The notes beneath the pieces were generated by a model that made no database searches, had not been told where the DNA came from, and was given only the letters and a program-made list of their open reading frames with translations. A stretch of 64,000 nt of DNA from Pseudofabraea citricarpa. Its lineage: Eukaryota > Ascomycota > Leotiomycetes > Helotiales > Dermateaceae. The translations under genes were made by a program, and so were the position numbers. This document shows, in pieces, positions 22,838 to 35,888 of this stretch. Position 1 is the first letter of the stretch. Every line of letters begins with the position of its first letter. The DNA is taken from positions 124,001 through 188,000 of the forward strand of contig JAPWGK010000036.1 of the NCBI GenBank assembly GCA_029641185.1, written 5' to 3'.

Positions 22838-23809
22838 TTACTTTGGTGAGAAGTCGGACTTATTTAGAGGAGATCCTACGGTTAATATCTTGATATTTTC
22901 TAGTATAGAGATCCAACTTGTGTTTGAACAAAGGAGGATCAGATTATTACCTGTAGAGAAAACTAAAATCAAGCCGACTACTTAAAATAAATAAAAGATA
23001 CGACAGATAATATTTCTAAAATATAGGAAATAATTTTCTTGTTCACTTTAGTCTTATAATAGTCTTCCAAAGTTAAGCGAACCTTGGTACCATATAACAC
23101 TAAGTAATAAAGATATTATCTGCTAAATAACCTAGTAGCCTAAATTAGCTATTATAGGTACTTTTAATAATATTAATAACTAAGTCGGGTAATAATTTTG
23201 ATGTTATATTTCTTTCAGATAAGTCAGTTGGTTTTAGTAATATAATTAATACCTTTTAACAAGAAAAATAAATTATCGTAATAGTTCTGATTAATTAGCT
23301 GCTTTTACTACTTAGTTATAGTTAATAGGCTAACAAAGCTAAAGCAGCCAAGAGGATTTGGATAAATATTGTCATAGTATAAAGTAGGTAGTTTACTACT
23401 TCTGCTACAACTTAGGATTTAATTTGGTTTCTACGATAAATATCCTTTGTGCAGTCTGGTCTCAAGAACCTTGGATGAATCAGGTACCACGAAGACCTAA
23501 GTTATTTCAACCTGAAGCCGCTTTATTCCGATACAGAGAGTTCTAGAAGAAGTTTTAGACACAAAGATAGATGGCTCACTAGTATACTCAGCCTATAAGC
23601 AATTTCTAGTGGACCTAAAACCAAACTTAATTTGAAGACACCTATTAAGTAGCTTGGATAGCAAGCAGGGCAGAAGTCGTTTGACATAAATGTGCTTAAT
23701 AGACTAATATCAAACATGTCTTAATCTGAGATTCATTGCTTCTCTATCTGGAAGTCATCATATAATTTTACAAGTAGTTCTTAAATTTCTTTTGTAGAAC
23801 TGTGGCTGC
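22838..23809. other. AT-rich block, no gene
   Basis: About 970 bp of very AT-rich DNA (22900-23400 especially) between the orphan gene and brf1, rich in TA and poor in CpG. It holds no coding frame I can support. The pattern fits repeat-induced point mutation of an old repeat, with no element identity left. Confidence 0.55.
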
Positions 23810-26181
23810 TCAATCAGAGCCATAGTCATCTTCCTCGCCGAAATTATCCGCAGGATCTCGTGTGTCATCAAATGGATTGATGTCACCTTGTCCAAAGTCT
23901 TCATCATAATCATCTTCTTCTTCCAACTCCTCTTCAGCAAACTCATTAACCGCAGGTCTACTAGAAGCAGAAGCTTCGGTGACACCCTCTGCTCCCTGTC
24001 CATCAACTAGAGGTGCAGTAGACCCTTCCCGTGATTCTGATGTGGGACTTGGCGCTCTACTAGTGAAGTTGCTTGTTGCTGCACTGCCGAGGTCACTTTT
24101 CTTTTGGCGATTGAACATAGAAGGAAGAGCCTCATAGTTGATCTTCTTTGACCATACTCTCTCCTTGACAAGATTTTCAGTAGCTTCGATTGCGGAGTCT
24201 GCTACTTCTGTCTGGCCCTCTCCGATTCGTGCCTTCTTCTTGCGCTTGCGTGTTGCCTTGGGTGGTTGTGTTTCAGCTAGTTTCTTCTTGAGGAGCTTCT
24301 CTTGTTGTTCGCGCAACCAGCCTTTGTTCTCATTGACCCAAATTTTTTCCTTCTTGCGGACTTCTTCATCCTTCAGCAGGCAGTTGTTGACTTCCGGGTC
24401 ATTGACAAACTCATCTTCACCAATATGGACGTCCATGCTGATATTTCGGGATGGGACAAGGAGCATGTATGCATGAGCCTTCTTGGCAGCTCGAGCATAC
24501 TCGATAGCATGTTGCTCGGAATGAGGATCGCTGACCATTTCACTGATTTGAGCTTCAAGTTCGTTCTCATCCAAAATCCAAGATGCCGGGAATTCCATGG
24601 GTACGTGCTTTCGAGGCTTTTCCTTGGGGTTCGGGATTATGTCACGAATAGATAAAGGGCCAGGTGAATCCGAGGTTTCTCTAGAATCTGCCTCTTCTGC
24701 AAGCTCAAATCCCTTTTCGTGCAATTCTACCAACCGTTCGTCGGTCATTGTTGCCACATATTGTACCTGATCGAGCATCATAGGATCCACTGGTTCCTCT
24801 AATTGGTTTTGTGACTGTGGAGGAGTTGCAAGCACTGTATCGGGTTGAGTTTCTTGCAAAGCAGGGTCGATATTTTCTGGCATAGTAGGCTGAGGAGGAA
24901 TAGCAAATCCATCTGAATCTCGACGAAGGTCGATTACTGTTGGCTGTGATTGGTGTGGTGATGAGGTTGTTTGGTTATTGCCAGTGCGTTGTCGCTTATT
25001 CTGCTCAGTGCTATCATCTGCATCCTCCTCGTCTTCCCCAAGGTCCAGTGCTCTCTTTCGCTTTCTGGTCTTTTTATTTTTCAGAAACTCTTCAGACTTC
25101 TCGTAGAACGATGGAGGGTCATGGCGCGTTGATAAAAATTCATCGTTGATGAATTCATCCACAGTCATAGAGCTACTGGCTGTCAACTTGAACTCGTCCA
25201 GACGCTTCTGAATAGTATGTGTGGTGACTTTGACGATGTAAACGACCTCAGTAACAGTACGACGAAAGTTGTTCATCCGTGCAGCGAGGATGAGACATGC
25301 TCCACAAACACCAGAAGGTCTCCTGCCCATCACCATCCAATCCAAACTCATTCTTTGAACTAGTCGAATTGCGTCCTGAGCTACCTTATTTGTCATGTCT
25401 CCGAACTCAAGTCTAGATGCAAAACGGAAAATCAAATCCTCGGGGATGATGGGCATGATACCATCCTTAGCAATTGTAATGGTCTTGTGTAGGGACTTGA
25501 AGCAGTGGCCGAGCTTGAAGACATTAACTTGGAGTCTATCGGCAAAGTCTATCAGCATAACCTTGCAAGGCCTCTGCTTTCGACAGGCTGAATACAAGCA
25601 AACTGCAACAACCATGTCCAATCTTCGACCCTGGATAAAGTTGTTCATGCTACAGATTTTAAAGATCTGACCGGCATTATCGACAATGGTCGCGGGAATC
25701 TCCATCTGGCTTCCCAAGTTCTGGAGCTCACGTTTGCCTGAGACACATGTTAGATTATTTTCTATGAGTAGCATGCTGCATTCAAAATCTTACCGTTTCT
25801 GACGGTGTTTTCTCCGCTTTCGCCACCGCCGCCGGTAGCTCTGCGAAAGGCTGGCCCCATGCTATTTGCTGCACCAGAGTCGGCGCTGATAAAGCTACCT
25901 TGGACAACAGCAGCACCGCTTGAGCTCTCTCCAAACTGGATCTCAGCAACAATGTTGGAGTCGTCGACAATAGTACCACACCCATGACAGACGCCATCTT
26001 CGATTTTGGGATTTTCGCAAGTCTTGTTTGGACAGAGGGGTGCTTTGGATTTAGCAGCAGCTCTCTTGGCTGCTTGTTGAGCAAGTGATGCTCCTGCACC
26101 AACGACAATAGGCGCATTGATGGTTCGGAGCTTAGAGATGGGATTGGGCTTCCTCACCACAGGAGCTGCTTTGCGCGGCAT
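23810..26181 (-). CDS. brf1: TFIIIB subunit Brf1
   Basis: RNA polymerase III initiation factor that joins TBP and Bdp1 on tRNA and 5S genes. Exons 26181-25794 and 25737-23810 (56-bp intron, split codon G|GC), 771 aa. After a basic N-terminus comes a zinc ribbon (CPNKTC ... CHGCG, about residues 50-69), the B-reader-like segment VDDSNIVAEIQFGESS, then two cyclin-type repeats (IFKICSMNNFIQGRRLDMVVAVCLYSACRKQ and AQDAIRLVQRMSLDWMVMGRRPSG...LILAARMNNF). The C-terminal half is charged; the segment around NNCLLKDEEVRKKEKIWVNENKGWLREQQE and the WSKKINYEALPSMF region fit Brf1 homology block II, which binds TBP. It ends in a highly acidic tail. Divergently oriented from the PRMT1 gene. Identity is clear from domain order. 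Confidence 0.93.
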
Positions 26182-27085
26182 GGCGAAGGTGAGTCAACTG
26201 CCCTTCTGCCCCTCTACCCCGCGGCAAGGACTCTCTTTGGAAGTAGCAAAATGAGGTCAGGCAGGTAGGTAGCCAGGAGCACGAGGATGAGGGCAATGGC
26301 GGATGTGATTGGGTGGACTTGATGTCGAGGGAGGTTGGTGTGCTGAGGATAGTGAGCACGAAGATGCGGAAGTTGTGTGTCAAAAAAAGGTTGTGGTGCA
26401 GTGGGTGGGAGAGTGGAGGTGACGATGACTTTTGTCGCCGACGCGCTCGTAGTCTTTTTTGGGGTGAGTCGGTCAGGTGCGACGACTAATGTTCTAGCGA
26501 GTTTACGCGAAACCCAGCCACAAGCGGTGAATAGGCGAGGCTGAGATGAGATGAATAGTCTGCTTTGTTTGAATTTGTTTGTTTGAAGTTTTGGACATAT
26601 CACATCTTCAATTCTACCCGGAAAGTGGTGATTGTGAATTTTTTCTTTTTTTTTTTTCAAAAGAAAAAGAAAAAGAAAGATGGGGGAAAAACGATAAAAG
26701 GAGAAAGAAGTATATGTGACAGGCTACCCACCTCAGCAGAGCACTGCTCGTGCTTACAGTAGCACCACCTTACATCGCCATACTAGATAAGATCATTACT
26801 GCTATTACGATTCATACTCCAAACTAGCTCAATATCCCCAATCCTCCATTCTTAATCGCTTTCTCTATTGGCATCATCCTAATACCACCCCACCCACGTG
26901 ATCATGCCACCTTGCTTCACTAGCGTAGGCGGTGAAATTTGCCAATCGGCAGATCAACGACTTGAGATTTTTTGTTAGACCGCTCGCGCGATAAAAACAA
27001 CATCACCACTTTCTTGCAATACTTCTTGTGACAGTCGCTCCAGAGTCTCCCAGCACTCCTTGATACTCTGCAAAACCTCGCAATC
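26182..27085. promoter_or_regulatory. Divergent promoter region of brf1 and PRMT1 genes
   Basis: 904 bp between opposite start codons. A T-rich run followed directly by an A-rich run (about 26640-26680) could divide the region. A cacccacgtgatca E-box word sits near 26893. Open frames on the minus strand here have no domain content. Confidence 0.55.
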
Positions 27086-28370
<1,285 letters not shown>

Positions 28371-28979
28371 TGATAGGAACGGATAAATGGTGTTAGGAGG
28401 AAGGGTTTCTTCGCGGCTGAGAGCGCAGGCCCTGGATTTGATTGCGCCCATTCTTAATCTCTGACTGGAAAGATCACAAAGATGCCAGCGGAATTTTTCT
28501 TTGCTTGGTTGGTTTTGTCATTCTGGCGTTGAGCATTGAGGAGATTTTATGGGAATTGAATTGAATCAATGATGCATAGCGAGAAATAAGAGTATTAGAT
28601 GAACTCATGGGAATGAAAATTTTATCCTTTGTTACACGAATCAAGATGCAGATATTTTAGCTATGGTTGATCATAGGTATTGCACCAACGTACCTATACG
28701 TGTATCATGATTGGCACTGAAACCCGGTTTATTTCCTCGCATCCAAATTCTCGAGCCTTTTTGGGTTGTGCGCTACATTATGACCATGTTGATCTTTAAA
28801 TAAAACTAGGTGGGGAAGGTTTAATTGTATATTGCTTAAAGAAGACGTGGGATCTCCATACCTTTTCCTCTGTCCTGATTATCTCATCAACCTAGAAACT
28901 TTAGAATACGTCAACTTAATTTTCAAGAGACTTTCTGACCGAGAAAAGCTGTACTGATAAGTTTTGCATGGTATTCTAG

Positions 28980-29222
28980 GGCGGATTTATTGAGCATCTT
29001 CCGACGCATCCAGATGTCTTCAACGTTGTAGACGAGTATCTCCGAAAATGCAGGGACCTATGCTCCAATGTTGTTAGGCTGTCTTCTGGCTTCGACTCAT
29101 TGAACTTGTCAAATCCCATGGCCTTGAACCAAAACCCGAGCTCAGAATTCAATTTTGTGTTGGCGGGGATACTTCTACCTATGAGCTCGAAGCTACAAAG
29201 ACTTCAGATTCCTCTCATCTAA
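28980..29222 (+). pseudogene. Possible relic of an unidentified coding sequence
   Basis: An 80-codon open stretch immediately after a TAG and ending at TAA, without a start ATG. It reads GGFIEHLPTHPDVFNVVDEY and continues with balanced, protein-like composition (YLRKCRDLCSNVV, FDSLNLSN), in contrast to the AT-rich DNA around it. No domain recognised. Could be an orphan exon or a broken gene; chance cannot be excluded. Confidence 0.25.
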
Positions 29223-29625
29223 GATCATCTCCTCGGGGAGAGCGTTTATCGATAATAGCCTGTCGTGAATCAAAATCAAGAGCGGGAGAATCGCAGAAAA
29301 TACGAGTGCCTGATAGACAGATGTGATTCAAAAGATCTTGAGTAAGTTAGTTGCCAATCCGAAGGTATTTAATTGGTATATCAATGAGCTTGGGAATTGA
29401 TTTCGATCTCTTTGTGAACTATAAACAAATTGTGTAGCTGTCGTGCTTGAGATCTGGAATAAATTCCAAGCAACTCAGTAAGTCCGGCTTTATTGAATCA
29501 ACGTGGAGACTTTCCTGCGGAAATAGGGCAGAGTTTTGTAGAAGACTGTTTCTACTAGCTTTCTACCCACTACCTTAGAGGATAACTTTATCCAATTCCA
29601 GGTGAGATTATCATTCGAGAATAAC

Positions 29626-29650
29626 CATAAAATAAAATAAAATAAAATAA
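29626..29650. repeat. AAATA microsatellite
   Basis: About five consecutive aaata pentamers in the AT-rich desert. Simple sequence; likely length-variable between strains. Confidence 0.75.
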
Positions 29651-31196
29651 TTGCCCGCAATGGCAACAAGGTCGGAAAGGAAAGAGAGGAAAAGAAGAAA
29701 ATAGCTAAATAACTGGTGCTACTCTTTAAGTGAGACATGCATAGCTCTTGTAACGTGGAGTAGAACTTACCCAGATATCTGTGCGACAAAGATAGTTCGG
29801 ATATAGAGGTTTATATGGTTGATTAAACCAGCTAATCAATCGCTCAGATGTTACTAGTAACCACACTCTTTTATGTAACCACAGCCACCTTTGGTTTTAA
29901 AATTTTAAATCTTGAATAACTTATGTATGTTATGTCTATGACCCTTTTATAAAACGACTGTCTTTTAGAAAGAAAATCGGTTAAATCTATATCCTTGTTA
30001 TCTTAAGCGCTTTGTTTAATCTCAAACTTCTCCGCCGTATTAGGAGAGAATTAACTATATTGCTTCCGAGCTATGTGATAGTTTCTATATATAAATTGGT
30101 TCTGTCTACCTATAGAATCCTTGATGTAGCTTTTTTTATTTGTAATAAATAGAGGTAGGCTGTCGATTTAGGTTTGTTCAAGTTATAAATTTTGGGTATC
30201 TTTTGCAACTATCTTCTGGAGATAGTTGGAATACTATTTCACAAGGCTTCGAATGTTGAATTAGCTATTATTCATAGTTTTGCCTTTTCAAGATTTTGAT
30301 TTGTTTTTGTATACAGGAAATATCTTGGTGACTGTCCTCCTAAGATGAATGATACATCATGATCTTTATTTGAACGGAGAATTCTTATGTCTTCAAAGTC
30401 GTGTTTTATTTAATTTAGTCACTTATGTTTGTGCAACTCGGGTATAACAAGAGATCCTTCTGGATAGTGATTCTTAATCCACATTGGTTCACCTTGTCCT
30501 GCAATGAATGCGGAGCGAAAACCTTGGGTATATTACTCGTATGTAAGGGAATGGTTAACTCTGAAAGCGAGGGACTCGATCATGATCACTAAACTCGAAG
30601 GATGCTAAGACTGCTCGGCTATGTTAGGGATAAATAAATGTACGTGAAAGAAACTGGAGCTAACTCACAGTTTACCGAGGCCTCGAATATGATTGGTAGA
30701 AGCTTACTCGAGTCTAACGCTATTACACCTTTCCTGCCCCACAAGTGAATCTTGGGTTGAGTTTATTGGATCTGCTTTGCGACCCCGTCGTCTGCGGCTG
30801 AATACCGCATGGTTGGAGATATTTTGAAGTCATAATCCCAACTTCTTTCTTGGACATTTTGAGAAGTGGCGAGTCCTACAAAGGTTTCAACACGCTCTTC
30901 ATTATAAATTGTTGGCTCTAAATCGAAAGGTTTCAAGACCGTATTTGAGCCGCATATCACTTTCTACAAAACAACGTGGCTTGAAACCAAAAGCTGCTTA
31001 GGAGGCAGGTCTCACAGAGCTCGAAATAGACCCATAATTCCTTTTCACCTGTCGCTGCGCCGCATTGCCAATCAGGTGTAGATCAACATGATCTCGCACC
31101 TACCCCTCTGCCGCAAGTGGCCCGAGACACGTTTATCGTCCTCCTTCATCGCTCTCGTCTGACTTTCCCAGATTTCCTTTCTTCGCCTTGTCAGTC

Positions 31197-32279
31197 ATGT
31201 CGTCGTCCTCGCGGTCCTCCTCTTCCTCAGTTACAACCGCTGCTGAATTCGTCACTAACTCGGCAGAGATAAATGGATACAACCTTGGTCCGATAACCTC
31301 AGTGTTTACGGCCCCAACATCATGTCTCTCAACCTTGACCTGGGGTCAGGATATGTACATGGGGCATCGAAATGTTTTTTACTATGATCCTGCTTGCTAT
31401 CCAAGCAGTACAAACACTATAGCTGTGTCAAACTGGCGCGTGTACTATTGTATGTGCTGGAATGGATTTGATCACATCTCTGCCAGCTGCGCGATGCTAA
31501 CCATTATTAGACAGTCCCGCCATCTGCCCAACTTCTTGGTCGCATGCCACAACTATTACCAGTACCTTTGGTAACGATGATGTTGGACTGAGCATCGGCG
31601 ATGACACCACAGCAGTGGTCTGCTGCCCAACGTGAGTTTCGCCATTTAGAAACTAGGAGGTTTACCTGACCCAATTAATAGCGGGTACATTTACGCTGGT
31701 TCAGCTCACGCATGTCAATCTGTATTGATTAGCACCAGAGCCGTGCTCACCTACAAATGGCTCACTCAAGATGCGAACGACGTATGGCGAACGAACGCAT
31801 CGCAGCCCGTTACCTCGTACACAATCTCAGATTCGACGTACAATGTTTACGCAGATGGCATTCCGGTGTGGTGGCAGAGTTCTGATCTTGCTGCATTTGC
31901 CCAGGCGCCAGTGACAACATCTGATTCCGCATCAACAGCAACCAACACATTACCAACCTCTACTTCTACAAGTACAAGTGAACCATCACCAAGCTCTAGT
32001 TCTGGTGGCATCTCTACTGGTGCGAAAATTGGAATCGGTATCGGGGTGCCAATTGTGGTCATTGCGTTGTTCATAGCTGGATTTTTCATCTATCGAAGAC
32101 GAAACCGAGGAACCCGACCTTCAGAGGTCGAAGCCAATTCATCCGCCATGGAAGAGATGAACAAGGTACCACATACACCAGGGGAGCTGCCTGTTGACGA
32201 ACGACCAATGGAACTATACTCAGATCATGCCCCGTATGATGATGGGAGACAGAATCGATACGAGCTTCCGGCTCGGTGA
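31197..32279 (+). CDS. Single-pass Ser/Thr-rich membrane protein, unrecognised
   Basis: Exons 31197-31449, 31511-31631, 31682-32279, giving 323 aa; phases T|AC and AC|C agree. The start MSSSSRSSSSSVTTAAEF is Ser-rich and shows no classical signal peptide. The ectodomain has paired cysteines (TSCLSTLTW, DPACYPSS, SPAICPTSW, AVVCCPTGYIYAGSAHACQS), a pattern common in fungal surface proteins that end in CCP-G-Y repeats. A Ser/Thr stalk leads to one transmembrane segment (AKIGIGIGVPIVVIALFIAG) and then RRRNRG and an acidic, Pro-containing cytosolic tail of about 60 residues. The plan resembles wall-stress sensors and other fungal stalked receptors, but there is no WSC domain. Function not assigned. 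Orientation and stop-rich flanks support the model. Confidence 0.72.
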
Positions 32280-32759
32280 TATGGAAGAGAATGTCAATTG
32301 CGGATCCAATTCAATTCAAATCAAAGCGAAGCAAAGGTGTTTGGGTTTTTTTAAATTCTGTAGATATGAGGTAGACGGCTGGTTATCTTGGTTAAATAAT
32401 TGTAATTCTTTTCTTAGCACTGGTTTACTGACATTGCATCGGTGTTCTATAAAAATGTACCCGCTAGAGAGACAAATCTCACAGGATTATAGATACTCGA
32501 AGTTTCCAACTCGGATGTCGCAAACAGCCTGAGACACAATCTCTCCATCCCAGGAACCCAGAGACGTAATGATGCCTTTTTGGAGGCGTTCTGGACTAAC
32601 TAAGACATTCTAACTCCCTGTAAATATCTGCCTTTGATCTGCGTTAAACCAAGAGATACTTTACAGCGATGTAAACTGATAAATGGGTATATGTCGCTAA
32701 ACCAAATCCAGAACTCGCTGATCCTCAATCCCTCTTTCTAAATATCATCCGCACTTCTA
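32280..32759. other. Convergent 3' intergenic region
   Basis: 480 bp between the stops of the stalked membrane protein (+) and the four-segment membrane protein (-); expected to hold both 3' UTRs. No other signal seen. Confidence 0.45.
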
Positions 32760-35021
32760 TCAATTGACCCTATCAAAATCCGTGCTTGTCCTCCTACTAT
32801 CAAGAAGCGATTCGTAACCATTTGAAGTCTTTGCTTGCTGCCGATTGTGCGGAATATCACTTTCCAACAACTGTGCGCGACTCGTACTTCCATGCGGAGT
32901 CTCAGTAAGATCCACTTCCGACATTTCCATCCCCTTTCCCGTATTTTGTTTCTGATGCAATTTCTCCTTAGAAGTCATCACAGGTTTCAACTGACGCAAT
33001 TCCATATCCCACGCAGACCCTCTCGCTTCCTTTGAAGGTTTCAACTCTACTTTCCCTTCACTCGGAGTAACAAGCACTATTCCCGAAAGGTTCCGAAGGA
33101 CCTTGGAAGTTGCTTCTAGGTCTGATAACTTGTATTCTTTTAAGAGACCTCCATAATCGCTGCCGAGTTTGAACATGGAAAAACCATCCAAACGTTCGGT
33201 CCAGCGCCGATCTCTAGTACTGAGAATGGCGAGGATGAATGTCCATATGATAGGAAGGACAAGGATGATAATGGCAAGTTTGACTGGAACTCGACCGTGT
33301 CGCATATACATGACGGTACCAGGCACAATGGCAGACTTTGTTTCATTACGGAAGAACCCGTCCTTGCCAATCAGTTCTCGCAGTGGTGAGACTAGCATGG
33401 CCTGCGAGAAGACATAAGCCTGTCTTCTTAAAGGGTAATTGGTACCCAGTAGTGGTATGTCCCACGAGTCAACAGTTACACCTTCATTCGTGGGCCAGGT
33501 TCTGTTGAAACTGGCGCTAAGTGAAAGCCATACCAGGCCATCGGTGAGCATACGATATCGAGGCAAATTGTAGACGTCTTTGTGGAAAGCAGCCGTGAAG
33601 ATTGCTGAGGTGGCGTTCAGAAGTTGTGACGGTGAGAGCGCATCCTCATCCTTATTTTCTGGTGGATATATCTCAGCGTTCTCGGGTTCGATGTATGTTC
33701 GGGAAGCCTCGTTCACGGTCCGCAATGCATATGAAATGGTGACATTAGCAGCGGCGATTTTGGTATAATTCCCGCGACCTTCAATGGCAAGTATGATAGA
33801 AGCCATTGCTTTCATAGATGACCCCTCAACTGGAGATATTTTTACACAGCTCAGCGAGGCCCCTTCATATGTGCTGCTGAAATTCAACAGGGGTAGATAA
33901 ACTGCATCGGTTCCATTTTGAATCAGATACGAGTCGGCCAACGTTCTGTTGGATCTCTGTTCCTGACATATTTCGTCTGCCGAGCAAGAATCGAAACACT
34001 GGAGGTCAGAAAGTATTGATTTGGAACTTTCCGATGTTCCTAATTTGCTAGTATTAAAAAAGTTGTCGAATGTTACACTGTCCGTCCCATTTAGAACGGT
34101 GTTATATTGATAGAGATTATGAAAAGTCCTGTTCTGAACACCGTACACCGTTGCGGAAGACGAGACTTGGAGTCCAACAGTCTCAACCTGAATATTAGAC
34201 CCAAGTTTCATCGTTATAAAGTCTCCACGATTGTCAAAGTTGCCTGTATCGTACATTGCTGAAATTTTGTCATTTCTTGGTGGATGGTAAAGGACAACAC
34301 CATCTTGATCTGAAGCAAGTGTAAAATAATGGTCGCAGTAATTACAAGTACCATATTCCAAGTAACCTTTGGCCACATAGTCGACTGTGCCAGATGCCAC
34401 ATAGGCCAGCCTATTGGGAACTGAGATATCCTTATCCACGAAATTGTTCTGTCCATCGATCCTGTAAGCCAGTGAGAGCAAGGGAAATCCCAGATAACTG
34501 AAGAGTACCACGGCACTAAGATGGATCCATGGCCATGATATAGCTTTGACTTTAATCCCGGTGGAAAGTGCTGTAAACCAACCAGGAGCGCTTCCCCAAG
34601 TTGCGTCACTCAAATAGAAAAGTTCAGGCAATTTTGTCTTTCGCGGGAGAGCCGTGTTCATGAACTTCGAATAGAGTGAAGGACTTCTGGGCGAAACCTC
34701 CATCATTATCCATGGTACAATAGACATTAGAACTCCTGTCATGATTGGAATATGCACGGTTGATAGTAAGGTTCGGACGAAAACCAATATATCGTAGACT
34801 AATATCTGTTTATCAGATGCAGGTTTGCCCCCGAAATGATCGCTCTGCTTATAAGCGATATGAAGAACAACCAGATATGCAACAACGACTAGTGCCCAGC
34901 ATGTGATGATGATACTATGCGTGTAATAGCGTTTGAATCCATCGGGTTGTGTAGTGGATCGGTCGTCTTCACTTGCTATTGTCGAGGTGGAAATACTTTT
35001 TGATGTGCGGAATAGTTTCAT
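32760..35021 (-). CDS. Large-ectodomain multi-pass membrane protein, uncharacterised fungal family
   Basis: Single-exon gene of 753 aa. Predicted segments: one near residues 35-58 (SIIITCWALVVVAYLVVLHI), one near 75-105 (YDILVFVRTLLSTVHIPIMTG followed by more hydrophobic sequence), one near 165-190 (WIHLSAVVLFSYLGFPLLSL), and one near 595-615 (LAIIILVLPIIWTFILAIL). Between the third and fourth lies a loop of roughly 400 residues with many N-x-S/T sites and cysteines (CNYCDHYF, CFDSCSADEICQEQ), so it is probably extracellular. The cytosolic tail is basic and carries GSDYGGLLKEYKLSDLEA and a polar C-terminus. This plan is common among uncharacterised Pezizomycotina proteins. I cannot assign a role. 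Start is the first ATG, with the basic N-terminus inside the cell. Confidence 0.75.
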   Translation of the reverse strand: MKLFRTSKSISTSTIASEDDRSTTQPDGFKRYYTHSIIITCWALVVVAYLVVLHIAYKQSDHFGGKPASDKQILVYDILVFVRTLLSTVHIPIMTGVLMSIVPWIMMEVSPRSPSLYSKFMNTALPRKTKLPELFYLSDATWGSAPGWFTALSTGIKVKAISWPWIHLSAVVLFSYLGFPLLSLAYRIDGQNNFVDKDISVPNRLAYVASGTVDYVAKGYLEYGTCNYCDHYFTLASDQDGVVLYHPPRNDKISAMYDTGNFDNRGDFITMKLGSNIQVETVGLQVSSSATVYGVQNRTFHNLYQYNTVLNGTDSVTFDNFFNTSKLGTSESSKSILSDLQCFDSCSADEICQEQRSNRTLADSYLIQNGTDAVYLPLLNFSSTYEGASLSCVKISPVEGSSMKAMASIILAIEGRGNYTKIAAANVTISYALRTVNEASRTYIEPENAEIYPPENKDEDALSPSQLLNATSAIFTAAFHKDVYNLPRYRMLTDGLVWLSLSASFNRTWPTNEGVTVDSWDIPLLGTNYPLRRQAYVFSQAMLVSPLRELIGKDGFFRNETKSAIVPGTVMYMRHGRVPVKLAIIILVLPIIWTFILAILSTRDRRWTERLDGFSMFKLGSDYGGLLKEYKLSDLEATSKVLRNLSGIVLVTPSEGKVELKPSKEARGSAWDMELRQLKPVMTSKEKLHQKQNTGKGMEMSEVDLTETPHGSTSRAQLLESDIPHNRQQAKTSNGYESLLDSRRTSTDFDRVN

Positions 35022-35888
35022 ATTTTAGATAGCGTATCAATAAAACGTCCAAGTTGAAGCTGTGCTTTCTAAAATTATCGAGACTTGTTATCAAGCCTAG
35101 CAGGAGACTTAAAAGGTCCGACACGTGATTCATGGAAAAGCAGCACTCCTTCGAATAACTGGTGTACCATCGACCGAAGATGGAATTCGAATAGAGATTT
35201 GAAAAGACCGAGTACCTTCCTGAAGATAGGTCGCTGTTGCTGAATTATAAAAAGGTAATGCTATCAAGATCAAAGTCAGCAATCGCAGCACTTACAGCGC
35301 ACAATCTTCGGTGACCATCTATCTCGTGCTTACTCGGTTTATATTGCAACCTCAATCCCTGAGATAAGAGCATGTAGATAAGGACCAAAAGATCGTGTTG
35401 AAGTGGTAAAAAGATCTGTGAGTTTGGGTCCACGATGTTGTCCTGATCTTACTTGAAATTGCCATGCGGCGCAGCACGATACACACCACGTGATACATGC
35501 ACAATGACGCCGAAAATAGGTGTGATGTATGCAAGGCTGAGTCTGAGGCTGGTGATGAATCTTGCATTAAGTGTCTGCGATCGAAAATTAACAGGTGCAG
35601 AGATAATCCGTTAAGTAATGGAGGGAAACACAAGATAGGAATCAACTGACTGATATCTCCGTAACATTATAGTTGGAAAAAGAAAAAGACGAGAAAAAGA
35701 AAATTGAAAAAGCAGATATAGATTGGTTTAGGAGAATATCCCCAAGTGAAACATGACTCGAAGAATTATCAAATATGAGCTTATAATTGTAAATCTATCC
35801 CAAAGATGGCGAAGAAAAGCGGTAAATAAATAATTGGAAATCTTTCTCTCTATTCAAAAAAACAACAAGATCCCCCCAAACTTGGAAT
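35022..35888. other. Intergenic region
   Basis: 867 bp containing the promoter of the large membrane protein gene (right part read on the minus strand) and the 3' side of the DOMON-b561 gene. AT-rich near 35640-35870. No coding signal supported; frames at 35245-35645 lack motifs. Confidence 0.45.

Larger units (their letters stand above)
28371..31196. other. 2.8-kb AT-rich gene desert
   Basis: Mostly AT-rich intergenic DNA (densest about 29800-30450). It contains an AAATA pentamer microsatellite (about 29626-29650), one coding-like relic (28980-29222) and weak open frames at 29490-29789 and 30763-30960 on the minus strand. Overall base composition suggests repeat-induced mutation; no transposase or reverse transcriptase relic is readable. 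Confidence 0.5.

Noticed and set aside
22512..22985. 157-codon plus frame over the 33-bp array
   Set aside because: It is open only because the repeat period is a multiple of three; the minus frame continues into a long unique protein and the plus frame does not.
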